Source: Macrostomum hystrix (lineage: Eukaryota; Platyhelminthes; Macrostomidae). Taken from it: a stretch of 64,000 nucleotides of DNA. Position 1 is the first letter of the stretch. Each line of letters begins with the position of its first letter. Made by a program: the position numbers and the translations under genes. Location: NCBI GenBank assembly GCA_950097015.1, contig CATNEN010000005.1:5695501-5759500 (forward strand), read 5' to 3'. Under the pieces are notes generated by a model that was not told the DNA's origin, searched no databases, and saw only the letters and a list, made by a program, of their open reading frames with translations. Shown one piece after another: positions 43,901 through 55,900 of this stretch.

Positions 43901-46900
43901 TCGAGATATACAGCGATTCCTGTCAAAGACCAAGGTGACGAGTACAACTAACACTGATCGCCATAAAACTCTTTAGCAAATCTTTTTTAGTTCCAAAATT
44001 AAAAAAATGCAATCAATCAAAATTAGTAAAAAAGGATAGCCGACATCTTTACATTATGAAGTTTTGTGAACAGTAAAATAATGCCGATTTTTTCTTTTTT
44101 TTGCCAATTGACACCCCGACGAGAATCATTGAATACATCGACGATGTTCTGGAAATTGTTTCAGTACATTAGGTAAAGTGAAAAATGTAGCCTATATTCT
44201 GGGCTTTCATGGCAATTGGTAGAATATTTTGGAAGATACAGAGAAAAGAAAACTAAAAAACTGTCTTTCTACTGTTAAAAACATCGTTTATTACTTCAGA
44301 AGGCCGATAAGCAACAGATTTATGAGGCAACTCAAGTGCTCAGCAAACTGCCTGAGCTGCATTGGCTTCAGGAAATGCCGCAGGATGAAAGAATTAGCCT
44401 GGTAGGCAATGTCTGCGACAACTTACAACATTTCAAAGAGACTGGCGGACTTGGTTTGCAAGGTTTCGATGGAAGCCAGGTAGGTTCTGATGTCAAAGGT
44501 GATTCAAATTATTTTTCAAACAAAGCAGGAATTTACCCAACAACTGACAAACACTTCAGCAACCAGGTGCTCAATTCATATTTGAAGCGACTGAGGCATT
44601 TATCCGTGCGCCGGAGCTCAGTTGGATTCAAGAGCTGCCTCTGAATGAGCGTTCGATGATGACTGATGCCTTGCGCAATAGTTTACAGAGCTTCAGAACG
44701 ACACCGGTAAATTTATTTGAAAAAACGTTATAATAGTTGAAAGTGTACCTCACAAATGACTCATAAAGTAAATTTTATACCACTAAAAAATTCAGCCATA
44801 TACAAAAGAAATCTTGCGAGCTGCTGCACAAATGCTTGGCAAAGTTGCGGAGTTGCAGTGGCTGGAGAGTCTGCCAGAGTCAGAGCAGATCACACTGGCA
44901 GCCGCCATGTGCGACAAACTGCAGCAGCTGAAGGACCCAGAGTTCAGGTCCAAGTATTCAGCATCAACTGCAGTCCGACAAGTAAAAATACATTTCCGCC
45001 TTACATTGCCACCAAATCACGCTCGATAACACAACGATAACATACTTTGTCGAATTTTCAGCCTCCAGACTCAGCGCTGCTCCAGCGAGCTGCCGATGTG
45101 CTGAGCGAGTCGGCCGAGCTGCACTGGCTCAAGCAGCTGCCTCAGTCTGACAGACTGCTGCTGGCTGAAGCCATCTGCGACTCCCTGCAGCAGCTGAGAG
45201 CCAGCCATCAGGTGGCGTCGGCCAGCCAGCAGGTGGCGTCGAGGAACGCTCAGGTGGTGCTGGAGGCCACGGAGCTGCTGAGCAGAGTCCCCGAGCTCAG
45301 CTGGATCCAGGAGCTGCCTCAGAGCGAGCGGTCGAGACTGGCAGCGACCGTGTGCGACAGCCTCCAGGGCTTCAGGAGCACTGCATCCTCAAGTGCTGTA
45401 AGATATTTTTAGTTGTTTGCTGTGATACAACAACAAACAACAACAATATACGCCAGGTCTCTCCATGGTCCATGGATACACAAGTAGAGACTAGAGCTTA
45501 CGCATGAATAATCTCCTGACACTCTGCAGCCCAAGGATCAGGCGGTGCTTCAAGAAGCGACAAAGACGCTGATGGAGGTTCCTGAGCTTCAGTGGCTGCA
45601 GAGTCTGACTCAGTCGGAGCAGATCTCACTGGCAGCCGCCATGTGCGACAAACTGCAGCAGCTGAAGGACCCGCAGCTGAGGGCCAAGTACCTGACGGCT
45701 GCTTCTGCTAGACCTGTGAGTTCACGTCTAAAAGTCATGTCAATTTTTTACATCTAGCTGCTAGGCTAAAATATAGCACAGGTTCAACTCTAAAGTATTC
45801 GTGCTTTGTGACGGGCTCGAATCGAGAAATGCGAAAAGAAGATACAAGGTTTATATGCAGTGTAAAAATGCTTTGTAAAGGATTTTAGATAATTATATAA
45901 AAAATGCCTTCTATAGATCTCATATTTGTCTGTAGCATTGCCACATTCAATAAGTGTGCTTTCAATGTAAGGGCTGTATTCCTTGTGTCAATAGCCACCA
46001 CTTTCATAGCTTTTAATTGACAAGTAAACTGGGCCTAGAGCAGTTTTATATTTGGTGCCAAGGCCAAAAGCTTCTTTGAAACTGAAATTTTCCAGTAGTT
46101 TTCCTACACAACCTAACTTTGATTATTTAGGCGCAGGATTCTCAGCTGCTCCAGCGAGCTGCCGATGTGCTGAGCGAGTCGGCCGAGCTGCACTGGCTCA
46201 AGCAGCTGCCTCAGTCTGACAGACTGCTGCTGGCTGAAGCCATCTGCGACTCCCTGCAGCAGCTCAGAGCCAGCCAGCAGGTGGCATCGAGGAACTCTCA
46301 GGTGGTGCTGGAGGCCACGGAGCTGCTGAGCAGAGTCCCCGAGCTCAGCTGGATCCAGGAGCTGCCTCAGAGCGAGCGGTCGAGACTGGCAGCGACCGTG
46401 TGCGACAGCCTCCAGGGCTTCAGGAGCACTGCATCCTCAAGTGCTGTAAGATATTTCTTGCTTTAAGTTGTGAAAGCACATGGCTGAAACTAAAGCCGTC
46501 AATCGCTGACACTCTGCAGCCCAAGGACCAGGCGGTGCTTCAAGAAGCGACAAAGACGCTGATGGAGGTTCCTGAGCTTCAGTGGCTGCAGAGTCTGACT
46601 CAGTCGGAGCAGATCTCACTGGCAGCCGCCATGTGCGACAAACTGCAGCAGCTGAAGGACCCGCAGCTCAGGGCCAAGTACCTGACGGCTGCTACTAGAC
46701 CTGTGAGTGCAAGTCTAAAAATTCTAGTCAATATGTTATAGATCTTCTACTTCTACTTCTATAGTGCGCCTTCGCTTTTGGCCTGTATTCACTTTGTCCA
46801 TCGTCAAACTTTCATAGAATTTTCACACATCGAGCAAGCTAAACCTAGAGATACGAATTCGCTCGCAAGCCTCGCTTGTCGAATGAAGGACGCTTGTCAA

Positions 46901-49900
46901 ATGTGAATTTCATCCTAACATCGTAGTTTTCTCTTATTGTCTTGTGGTCGCTTAAGCAGCTGAAGTGATAAACACAGCTTTGCAATCCGCAGTAACACCT
47001 TGCAAAGAAAACAGTAACATTAAATTACAAAATCAATAACTACTGAGTTCTGAAAACATTTTAGTTCAAGGACGACGATAATTTTATGCCACAACGCGAC
47101 ACAATGTGTCACGAAATTCTTTGAACATCTTTCAAAGTGAACTATTCCTGTAGTTTGTTCTAAAAAACTACATTTTGATTATTTAGGCGCAGGATTCTCA
47201 GCTGCTCCAGCGAGCTGCCGATGTGCTGAGCGAGTCGGCCGAGCTGCACTGGCTCAAGCAGCTAACTCAGTCTGACAGACTGCTGCTGGCTGAAGCCATC
47301 TGCGACTCCCTGCACCAGCTGAGAGCCAGCCAGCAGGTGGCGTCGAGGAACTCTCAGGTGGTGCTGGAGGCCACGGAGCTGCTGAGCAGAGTCCCCGAGC
47401 TCAGCTGGATCCAGGAGCTGCCTCAGAGCGAGCGGTCGAGACTGGCAGCGACCGTGTGCGACAGCCTCCAGGGCTTCAGGAGCACTGCATCCTCAAGTGC
47501 TGTAAGATATTTTTAGTTGTTTGCTGTGATACAACAACAAACAACAACAATATACGCCAGGTCTCTCCATGGTCCATGGATACACAAGTAGAGACTAGAG
47601 CTTACGCATGAATAATCTCCTGACACTCTGCAGCCCAAGGATCAGGCGGTGCTTCAAGAAGCGACAAAGACGCTGATGGAGGTTCCTGAGCTTCAGTGGC
47701 TGCAGAGTCTGACTCAGTCGGAGCAGATCTCACTGGCAGCCGCCATGTGCGACAAACTGCAGCAGCTGAAGGACCCGCAGCTGAGGGCCACGTACCTGAA
47801 GGCTGCTGCTGCTAGACCTGTGAGTTCACGTCTAAAAGTCATGTCAATTTTTTACATCTAGCTGCTAGGCTAAAATATAGCACAGGTTCAACTCTAAAGT
47901 ATTCGTGCTTTGTGACGGGCTCGAATCGAGAAATGCGAAAAGAAGATACAAGGTTTATATGCAGTGTAAAAATGCTTTGTAAAGGATTTTAGATAATTAT
48001 AAAAAAATGCCTTCTATAGATCTCATATTTGTCTGTAGCATTGCCACATTCAATAAGTGTGCTTTCAATGTAAGGGCTGTATTCCTTGTGTCAATAGCCA
48101 CCACTTTCATAGCTTTTAATTGACAAGTAAACTGGGCCTAGAGCAGTTTTATATTTGGTGCCAAGGCCAAAAGCTTCTTTGAAACTGAAATTTTCCAGTA
48201 GTTTTCCTACACAACCTAACTTTGATTATTTAGGCGCAGGATTCTCAGCTGCTCCAGCGAGCTGCCGATGTGCTGAGCGAGTCGGCCGAGCTGCACTGGC
48301 TCAAGCAGCTGCCTCAGTCTGACAGACTGCTGCTGGCTGAAGCCATCTGCGACTCCCTGCAGCAGCTCAGAGCCAGCCAGCAGGTGGCATCGAGGAACTC
48401 TCAGGTGGTGCTGGAGGCCACGGAGCTGCTGAGCAGAGTCCCCGAGCTCAGCTGGATCCAGGAGCTGCCTCAGAGCGAGCGGTCGAGACTGGCAGCGACC
48501 GTGTGCGACAGCCTCCAGGGCTTCAGGAGCACTGCATCCTCAAGTGCTGTAAGATATTTCTTGCTTTAAGTTGTGAAAGCACATGGCTGAAACTAAAGCC
48601 GTCAATCGCTGACACTCTGCAGCCCAAGGACCAGGCGGTGCTTCAAGAAGCGACAAAGACACTGATGGAGGTTCCTGAGCTTCAGTGGCTGCAGAGTCTG
48701 ACTCAGTCGGAGCAGATCTCACTGGCAGCCGCCATGTGCGACAAACTGCAGCAGCTGAAGGACCCGCAGCTCAGGGCCAAGTACCTGACGGCTGCTACTA
48801 GACCTGTGAGTGCAAGTCTAAAAATTCTAGTCAATATGTTATAGATCTTCTACTTCTACTTCTATAGTGCGCCTTCGCTTTTGGCCTGTATTCACTTTGT
48901 CCATCGTCAAACTTTCATAGAATTTTCACACATCGAGCAAGCTAAACCTAGAGATACGAATTCGCTCGCAAGCCTCGCTTGTCGAATGAAGGACGCTTGT
49001 CAAATGTGAATTTCATCCTAACATCGTAGTTTTCTCTTATTGTCTTGTGGTCGCTTAAGCAGCTGAAGTGATAAACACAGCTTTGCAATCCGCAGTAACA
49101 CCTTGCAAAGAAAACAGTAACATTAAATTACAAAATCAATAACTACTGAGTTCTGAAAACATTTTAGTTCAAGGACGACGATAATTTTATGCCACAACGC
49201 GACACAATGTGTCACGAAATTCTTTGAACATCTTTCAAAGTGAACTATTCCTGTAGTTTGTTCTAAAAAACTACATTTTGATTATTTAGGCGCAGGATTC
49301 TCAGCTGCTCCAGCGAGCTGCCGATGTGCTGAGCGAGTCGGCCGAGCTGCACTGGCTCAAGCAGCTAACTCAGTCTGACAGACTGCTGCTGGCTGAAGCC
49401 ATCTGCGACTCCCTGCACCAGCTGAGAGCCAGCCAGCAGGTGGCGTCGAGGAACTCTCAGGTGGTGCTGGAGGCCACGGAGCTGCTGAGCAGAGTCCCCG
49501 AGCTCAGCTGGATCCAGGAGCTGCCTCAGAGCGAGCGGTCGAGACTGGCAGCGACCGTGTGCGACAGCCTCCAGGGCTTCAGGAGCACTGCATCCTCAAG
49601 TGCTGTAAGATATTTCTTGCTTTAAGTTGTGAAAGCACATGGCTGAAACTAAAGCCGTCAATCGCTGACACTCTGCAGCCCAAGGATCAGGCGGTGCTTC
49701 AAGAAGCGACAAAGACGCTGATGGAGGTTCCTGAGCTTCAGTGGCTGCAGAGTCTGACTCAGTCGGAGCAGATCTCACTGACAGCCGCCATGTGCGACAA
49801 ACTGCAGCAGCTGAAGGACCCGCAGCTCAGGGCCACGTACCTGAAGGCTGCTGCTGCTAGACCTGTGAGTGCAAGTCTAAAAATTCAAGTCAATATGTTG

Positions 49901-52900
49901 TAGATCAAGCTGCTAGCCTAAAATATAGCTCTGCTTCATCTCAATAGTCTGCATGTTTTGTTACAGGCTCAAAAAATAGCGCTAAAGATAGAGAACTTTT
50001 ATTGTAAAGAAAATATGTGTTGTCGCGAATTTGAAATGGTTATAATAAAGCACTTTTAAGATCTCATCCTTCGCTATCTTATAGCCTACTTCTATAGTGC
50101 GCCTTCGCTTTTGGCCTGTATTCACTTTGTCCATCGTCAAACTTTCATAGAATTTTCACACATCGAGCAAGCTAAACCAAGAGATACGAATTCGCTCGCA
50201 AGCCTCGCTTGTCGAATGAAGGACGCTTGTCAAATGTGAATTTCATCCTAACATCGTAGTTTTCTCTTATTGTCTTGTGGTCGCTTAAGCAGCTGAAGTC
50301 ATAAACACAGCTTTGCAATCCGCAGTAACACCTTGCAAAGAAAACAGTAACATTAAATTACAAAATCAATAACTACTGAGTTCTGAAAACATTTTAGTTC
50401 AAGGACGACGATAATTTTATGCTACAACGCGACACAATGTGTCACGAAATTCTTTGAACACTTCTAGATATTTTTGCTTGACCAAGGCCAAAACTATCTT
50501 TCAAAGTGAACTATTCCTGTAGTTTATACTAAAAAAACTAATTTTGATTATTTAGGCGCAGGATTCTCAGCTGCTCCAGCGAGCTGCCGATGTGCTGAGC
50601 GAGTCGGCCGAGCTGCACTGGCTCAAGCAGCTGCCTCAGTCTGACAGACTGCTGCTGGCTGAAGCCATCTGCGACTCCCTGCACCAGCTGAGAGCCAGCC
50701 AGCAGGTGGCGTCGAGGAACTCTCAGGTGGTGCTGGAGGCCACGGAGCTGCTGAGCAGAGTCCCCGAGCTCAGCTGGATCCAGGAGCTGCCTCAGAGCGA
50801 GCGGTCGAGACTGGCAGCGACCGTGTGCGACAGCCTTCAAAGCATGAAATCTGGCGTTGGCTCGTCCAGACAGTCTGCTCAGATTGCTGTGAGATTTAAT
50901 TTCTGTGAAATAACGCCTTTGAGTTTTAAAATCAATCAGCTACTCCAATGTTCTCATTTCAGCAGCCGGATCTGCGCACTGTTTTCGAGGCCACTGAGCT
51001 TTTAAGCAAAGTTCCGGAGCTGCATTGGATTCAGGAGGTGCCACATTCGGATAGAACTAAGCTGGCTGCTGCTATTTTCGACACTCTGAATAGGCAGAGG
51101 AATAAAGAACATGTCCAAGTATCAGCAGCACCAGCGTTGACTGTGAGTTTTCAGTTTTTTTACATTTTTTATCTTACATGGAAGGTGGTTGATATAAGTT
51201 AGTAGCTGTGTTTTTCTCTTCTCATGCACAGCCTAAAGATGCTCAATTCGTTTTCGAGGCAACTGAACTGCTGAGCAGAGTCCCCGAGCTCAGCTGGATC
51301 CAGGAGATGCCAGCAGGTCAACGGATGAACCTGGCTAATGCTGCTTGCGACAGCCTCCAGAGAGCGAAAAACAGAACTGGGACTAGGCTTGAGTTGAACT
51401 TCCCGGTAAGTTTTTGAAACCTAAATCATAAAATTCGGAAAGTAAGTCTTGACGTTACGATCGATAAAGTTTAATCGATTTTCCAGCCTCAGCACGCTCA
51501 AACGGTATTTGAAGCAACCGAACTGTTAGGCAATTTGCCAGAGCTGCGATGGATTCAGGAGCTGCCTATGGCTGACAGGAACATTCTAGCTGCCACCGTC
51601 GCAGAATCTCTTCAAAGGGGCAGAACTGCACCTGAGCAACCGTCTTCACTTGCGTCGCTTGCCGAATCGCTGCCATTGACTTCAGCGCACGGCGCGTCAA
51701 CTGTTAGGAAAGCTGTTAACTCAACCAGCTTCTATATCGATCGGTCTTGGAAATATCGAACTGTAGGGGTGTGTACTTTTGCTTGTGCAATCGTTACAAA
51801 GACTAATCTAACAAAGACCTGAAAACAGATTATAGACCAATTTATTGTAAACGAAGACTGTGTAGCCGAATGAAGCTTATACATTTTAAATTGGTTTCTT
51901 CTACAGCCCAGAATTGCAATGTCAGCCTCAAGTGGTCGAGCGAACGCAGTATCGAGTTCATCGTTAACCAACAATGCTTCATCATCAGAGGAAGCTGAAG
52001 CAGATCATTTAGCACTGAGCGTGGACACAACAGACAACGCTGTGATAGTTGTGCCAAGTGATGCTTCTCTGATGCAAACAATGCCGCCAAAGGTTAGTAG
52101 CTTGCGTAATTAATGTCGCCATTCTGCAATTTTACATTCTTATCATATAATTAATTTTGTTTCGGAATAACAAATTTCAGATCTTCAGAATGAAAACAGC
52201 ACTGAATAATATTAATTAGAGATCCTTACCCATTGTTCCCTTGCTTATTTGGTACATGGTATTCTCATTAAAGCATTTTTGTCAAAATTACTCATTGGTT
52301 GATGGTATTGAAGTTATATTGTAGTTTTTGTTTGAATCGGTCGGAAAAAACACCAGAAGCCCAATTACTGTTCGCTATCTAGGACGAACGCGTCGAAATG
52401 CAGAACCTGAAGATTCAACTCGAGAAAGAGATCGACGAACTGAGGAGAACGAAAACCCTTGACGAGAATTATCGCAGCAAAGTGGACGAACTGAATGCCA
52501 CGAACGAGCGACTGCAGATGCAGAATCAACAGGCTGAGGAGGCCATCGCGCACATGGCTCAAAACGAGGCCGCTGTTAACGCCGCTGAGAAGGTCAGTCT
52601 AGAATTCCAACTTCTTATCGCCTCAAATTTATTTGATAGGGGGTCGGTGGCAGAGTGGTTGACGCGTTTGCCTCTCGCACCAAGGTCCCTGAGCTCGATT
52701 CCGCGGCGAGGCCACATATATTTAGAGTGCAGCCGCGGAGAGAAGGCTTGTGGGTTGTCGTGCAATTTACGCTCTTGAGGGCCAACCTCCAAAGTGCAGC
52801 GAAGTGTACACTGCCTGACGATGAGAAAGTCAGGGCAGATGTACACACCTGTGTGAGCGTGTGCCTGCGTACAGTATCTGTGTGCGTGTGTGCTCAGGAG

Positions 52901-55900
52901 TCAGCGGAATGTGCAGAATTGCCTCTTCGCTGGCTGCGGGTCTAGTGTCACCAAATGATGTGCCATTGCCCGCAGCCCACATGCAATTATTATTATTATT
53001 ATTTGATATGACTTTATCTGTTAGTTAATGACTACACGTGTTAGATATAACTACAGCAGTTAGATATGGCTACACCTGTTAGATATGACTGCATCCGTTA
53101 GGAATCTGTAAGGCATATATATTTTGAAATATATATGACACTCCTGTAACATGCATGTTTATTGTTATTTTCTAAAATTTAGCTTCTAATCAGTTCCAAG
53201 AATCTTCTAAGGACGTCACAGGTACACCAAATTACTATACCAAGCAATCTCAAATACTTAATTGGTCAAAGAAAATAAATGCAATATTTTCCGGTGATAG
53301 AAATGACCTACTCTATCTTTGTAAGCAATGCAAATATCTAGGTGTCACACGGGCCGTTTGAATACTGAAATGAATATTTTCTGCATTATGGTGTCTGTAA
53401 TACACTTCTATTGCTAGAATATTTGCTTGATTGTGGTTAAAAATATTAACAACAATGTACACACAGGCGGAAAACCAGTTTCTCAACATTGAGAAGCGGC
53501 ACAACGAGCTTTTGCAGGTGAAGCTAGTCTGTTTAATTTTATTTTCTACTGTAAAATAACACATGGTTGGTGAAAGGTTTTTGTGTGATTTCTTGGAAAG
53601 TGTTTAATTCAATAATGTTAGTTTTTTGTTTCATTTATTAATTATACAAATGTTCTGATTCAATCAATTCGTAGTTCAGTACGTTGATAAAAAAGTCCAT
53701 GGACTAATTCCAATACCATTCCATGTTGCACCAATTTTATTGATGGGTGAACTGAAGCAACAGGGTATTAAGTCTCTTGCTCAAGGACTCAAAATAGTTT
53801 TTCTGGGATTTGAGCTTGTGACCTCTCGCTGTCAGAATTTCAAAACTTCAACAACTTGGCTACAAGCTTCCTTACTTATTAAATTAGATACAATCAATAC
53901 GAACATGTCAATTTCGACATGTCAAATCTACGAGTAACTCATTTAAGGCGGCCAATGAGCGTTTCGCCAAGGAGAACAAGAAACTAGAAGAGGAGCTCGA
54001 GGAGACCAGAAAACGACTCAACGAAGCCGAAGCTGAGCTTGAGTTCAAATCTAAGGAGTGCAGTGGACTCAAAGTGAGTCTATTCTATTGACATGTCATT
54101 CTGGCTATGAGCTTATGCGGACTCAAAAAAATGTTTCGTAAAGCAAATCTTTGGTTCTAGGAAATTCGAGTTAACTTAATGCACTATCATCGTTATATTT
54201 TTAGTTCTTATTTTTTAAACATGAATAATCACAACCGTAAATTATCTTTTGTTATTTGTTAAAACTTGCATACACTCTGCTTCCTAATCCTTATCATTTT
54301 CACTCAGGAAAATCACGATAAGCTCACAGAGGCTGTTAGTAAGGGCCAACAGAATCTGGAAAAGGAGATGGTCTACTGCGACATCAAACAGAAAGAGATT
54401 GACGACTTGAAGGTGCCAATTAATTCACGCCTTTTATGTTCTTCCTCCGTGGGTCATTATTGGGGAAAGTACAGTTGCTTCGGATCCGATCAAACAAAAT
54501 CAGAGCGATGGAAAATGATTTATTTACAGAAAAATGTCGACAGACTAACCGCCGAGCGTGACAAAACCAAGGAGCTGCTTGAGAGGACGCGAACCGATTT
54601 GGAGGATAAAAGCAACGAGCTTGACGAATGCCAAGTAATTTGATGGCTAGAAGCTGGCAAAATAGCTTTTATTTACAAGGGGACTAGATGGTTCAAGTAG
54701 GTGGTGAGTGGCATAGCGGTCTAATGCCTCTCGCACCAAGGTTCCCCGAGCTCGATTCCGCAGCGAGGCCACATTCAGTTGGGGCGCAGCCGCGGAGAGA
54801 AGGCTTGGACTGCTTGTCTCGAAATTTTCGCCCTTGAGGACCAACCTAGCAAGGCACAGCGAAAGTTTACACTGACGGAAGATGAAAGAGTCCATATCTG
54901 TGTGCTCTATCACTCTATCCGCTGTGCATGGGGGTTGGTCCTCAGGTCGCCAATCACCCCTTGGTGCCGGAGTCAAACGAGTTTTCACTCTGGCACTGAC
55001 CCTCGAAGATTAGGATCACGCAGATAGCTAGTATTAAGATTGCAAAACATGCAAAACAAACAAAAATAAAAACCGATCAACACTATAGAAAAAGTTGGAA
55101 CAACTGCGTACCGACAAAGACCAGCTAGAAAAGAATCACAAAGACCTGGAACTGAAACTCGAAGCCGAGCACAAAGAGAAGGACTCACTAACTGAGGCGA
55201 ACAACACAATGACCTCCGCACTGGACCATAGCAACAAGAGCTTGGAGGATAAAAGCGGAGAGCTAGAACGGAAAGACGAACAAATGAAGGAAGCAAAAGT
55301 GAGATTTTTAGTTTGAGCAGGCTTTGAGCGGCTCTGATCACTCTTGTTCGTAAGAAACAATATCAGTAGAGTAACTGATGAAACTCCACTCTGCAGGATG
55401 AAGCAGAAAAGTACAAGCAAGAGAATGAAGAGCTCGAAAGAAAAGTTATCACCGCCGAGAAAGAGGTCGAGAAGAAGGACGACGAATTGAAAAGTCTTCA
55501 GGTTGTCAAGTTGCCAAGTCGTTTATCGTGCTTTCTTCTCCTATTTTTAATTAAAAAGAGAACGATGGCTTTCCTGGAGGTCTTGTTTTGTTTAATTGAC
55601 ATCGTTTCGGTGATTTTGAATCGGTGCTTTATTCTTGGAAACTTTTCCTCCGATGTTTTCGACCAGATTTTCAAGCCGGTTGAACAGAAATCAGAGGATA
55701 ATGCGACGATTCGATTAAAAAAACGATTTTAGACAACCGTGGCAGATTTGGAACGCGACAAGGAAGACCTCACCAAGCAGGTGCAGGATCTGGAGGATTC
55801 CGTTCGTACGAAAGAGCAAGACATTAACACATTCAAGGTGCCTAATTTGAGGACCAATAATTGTCATTCCTCATTTTAATTGGATTTCTTGCATAAGTTT

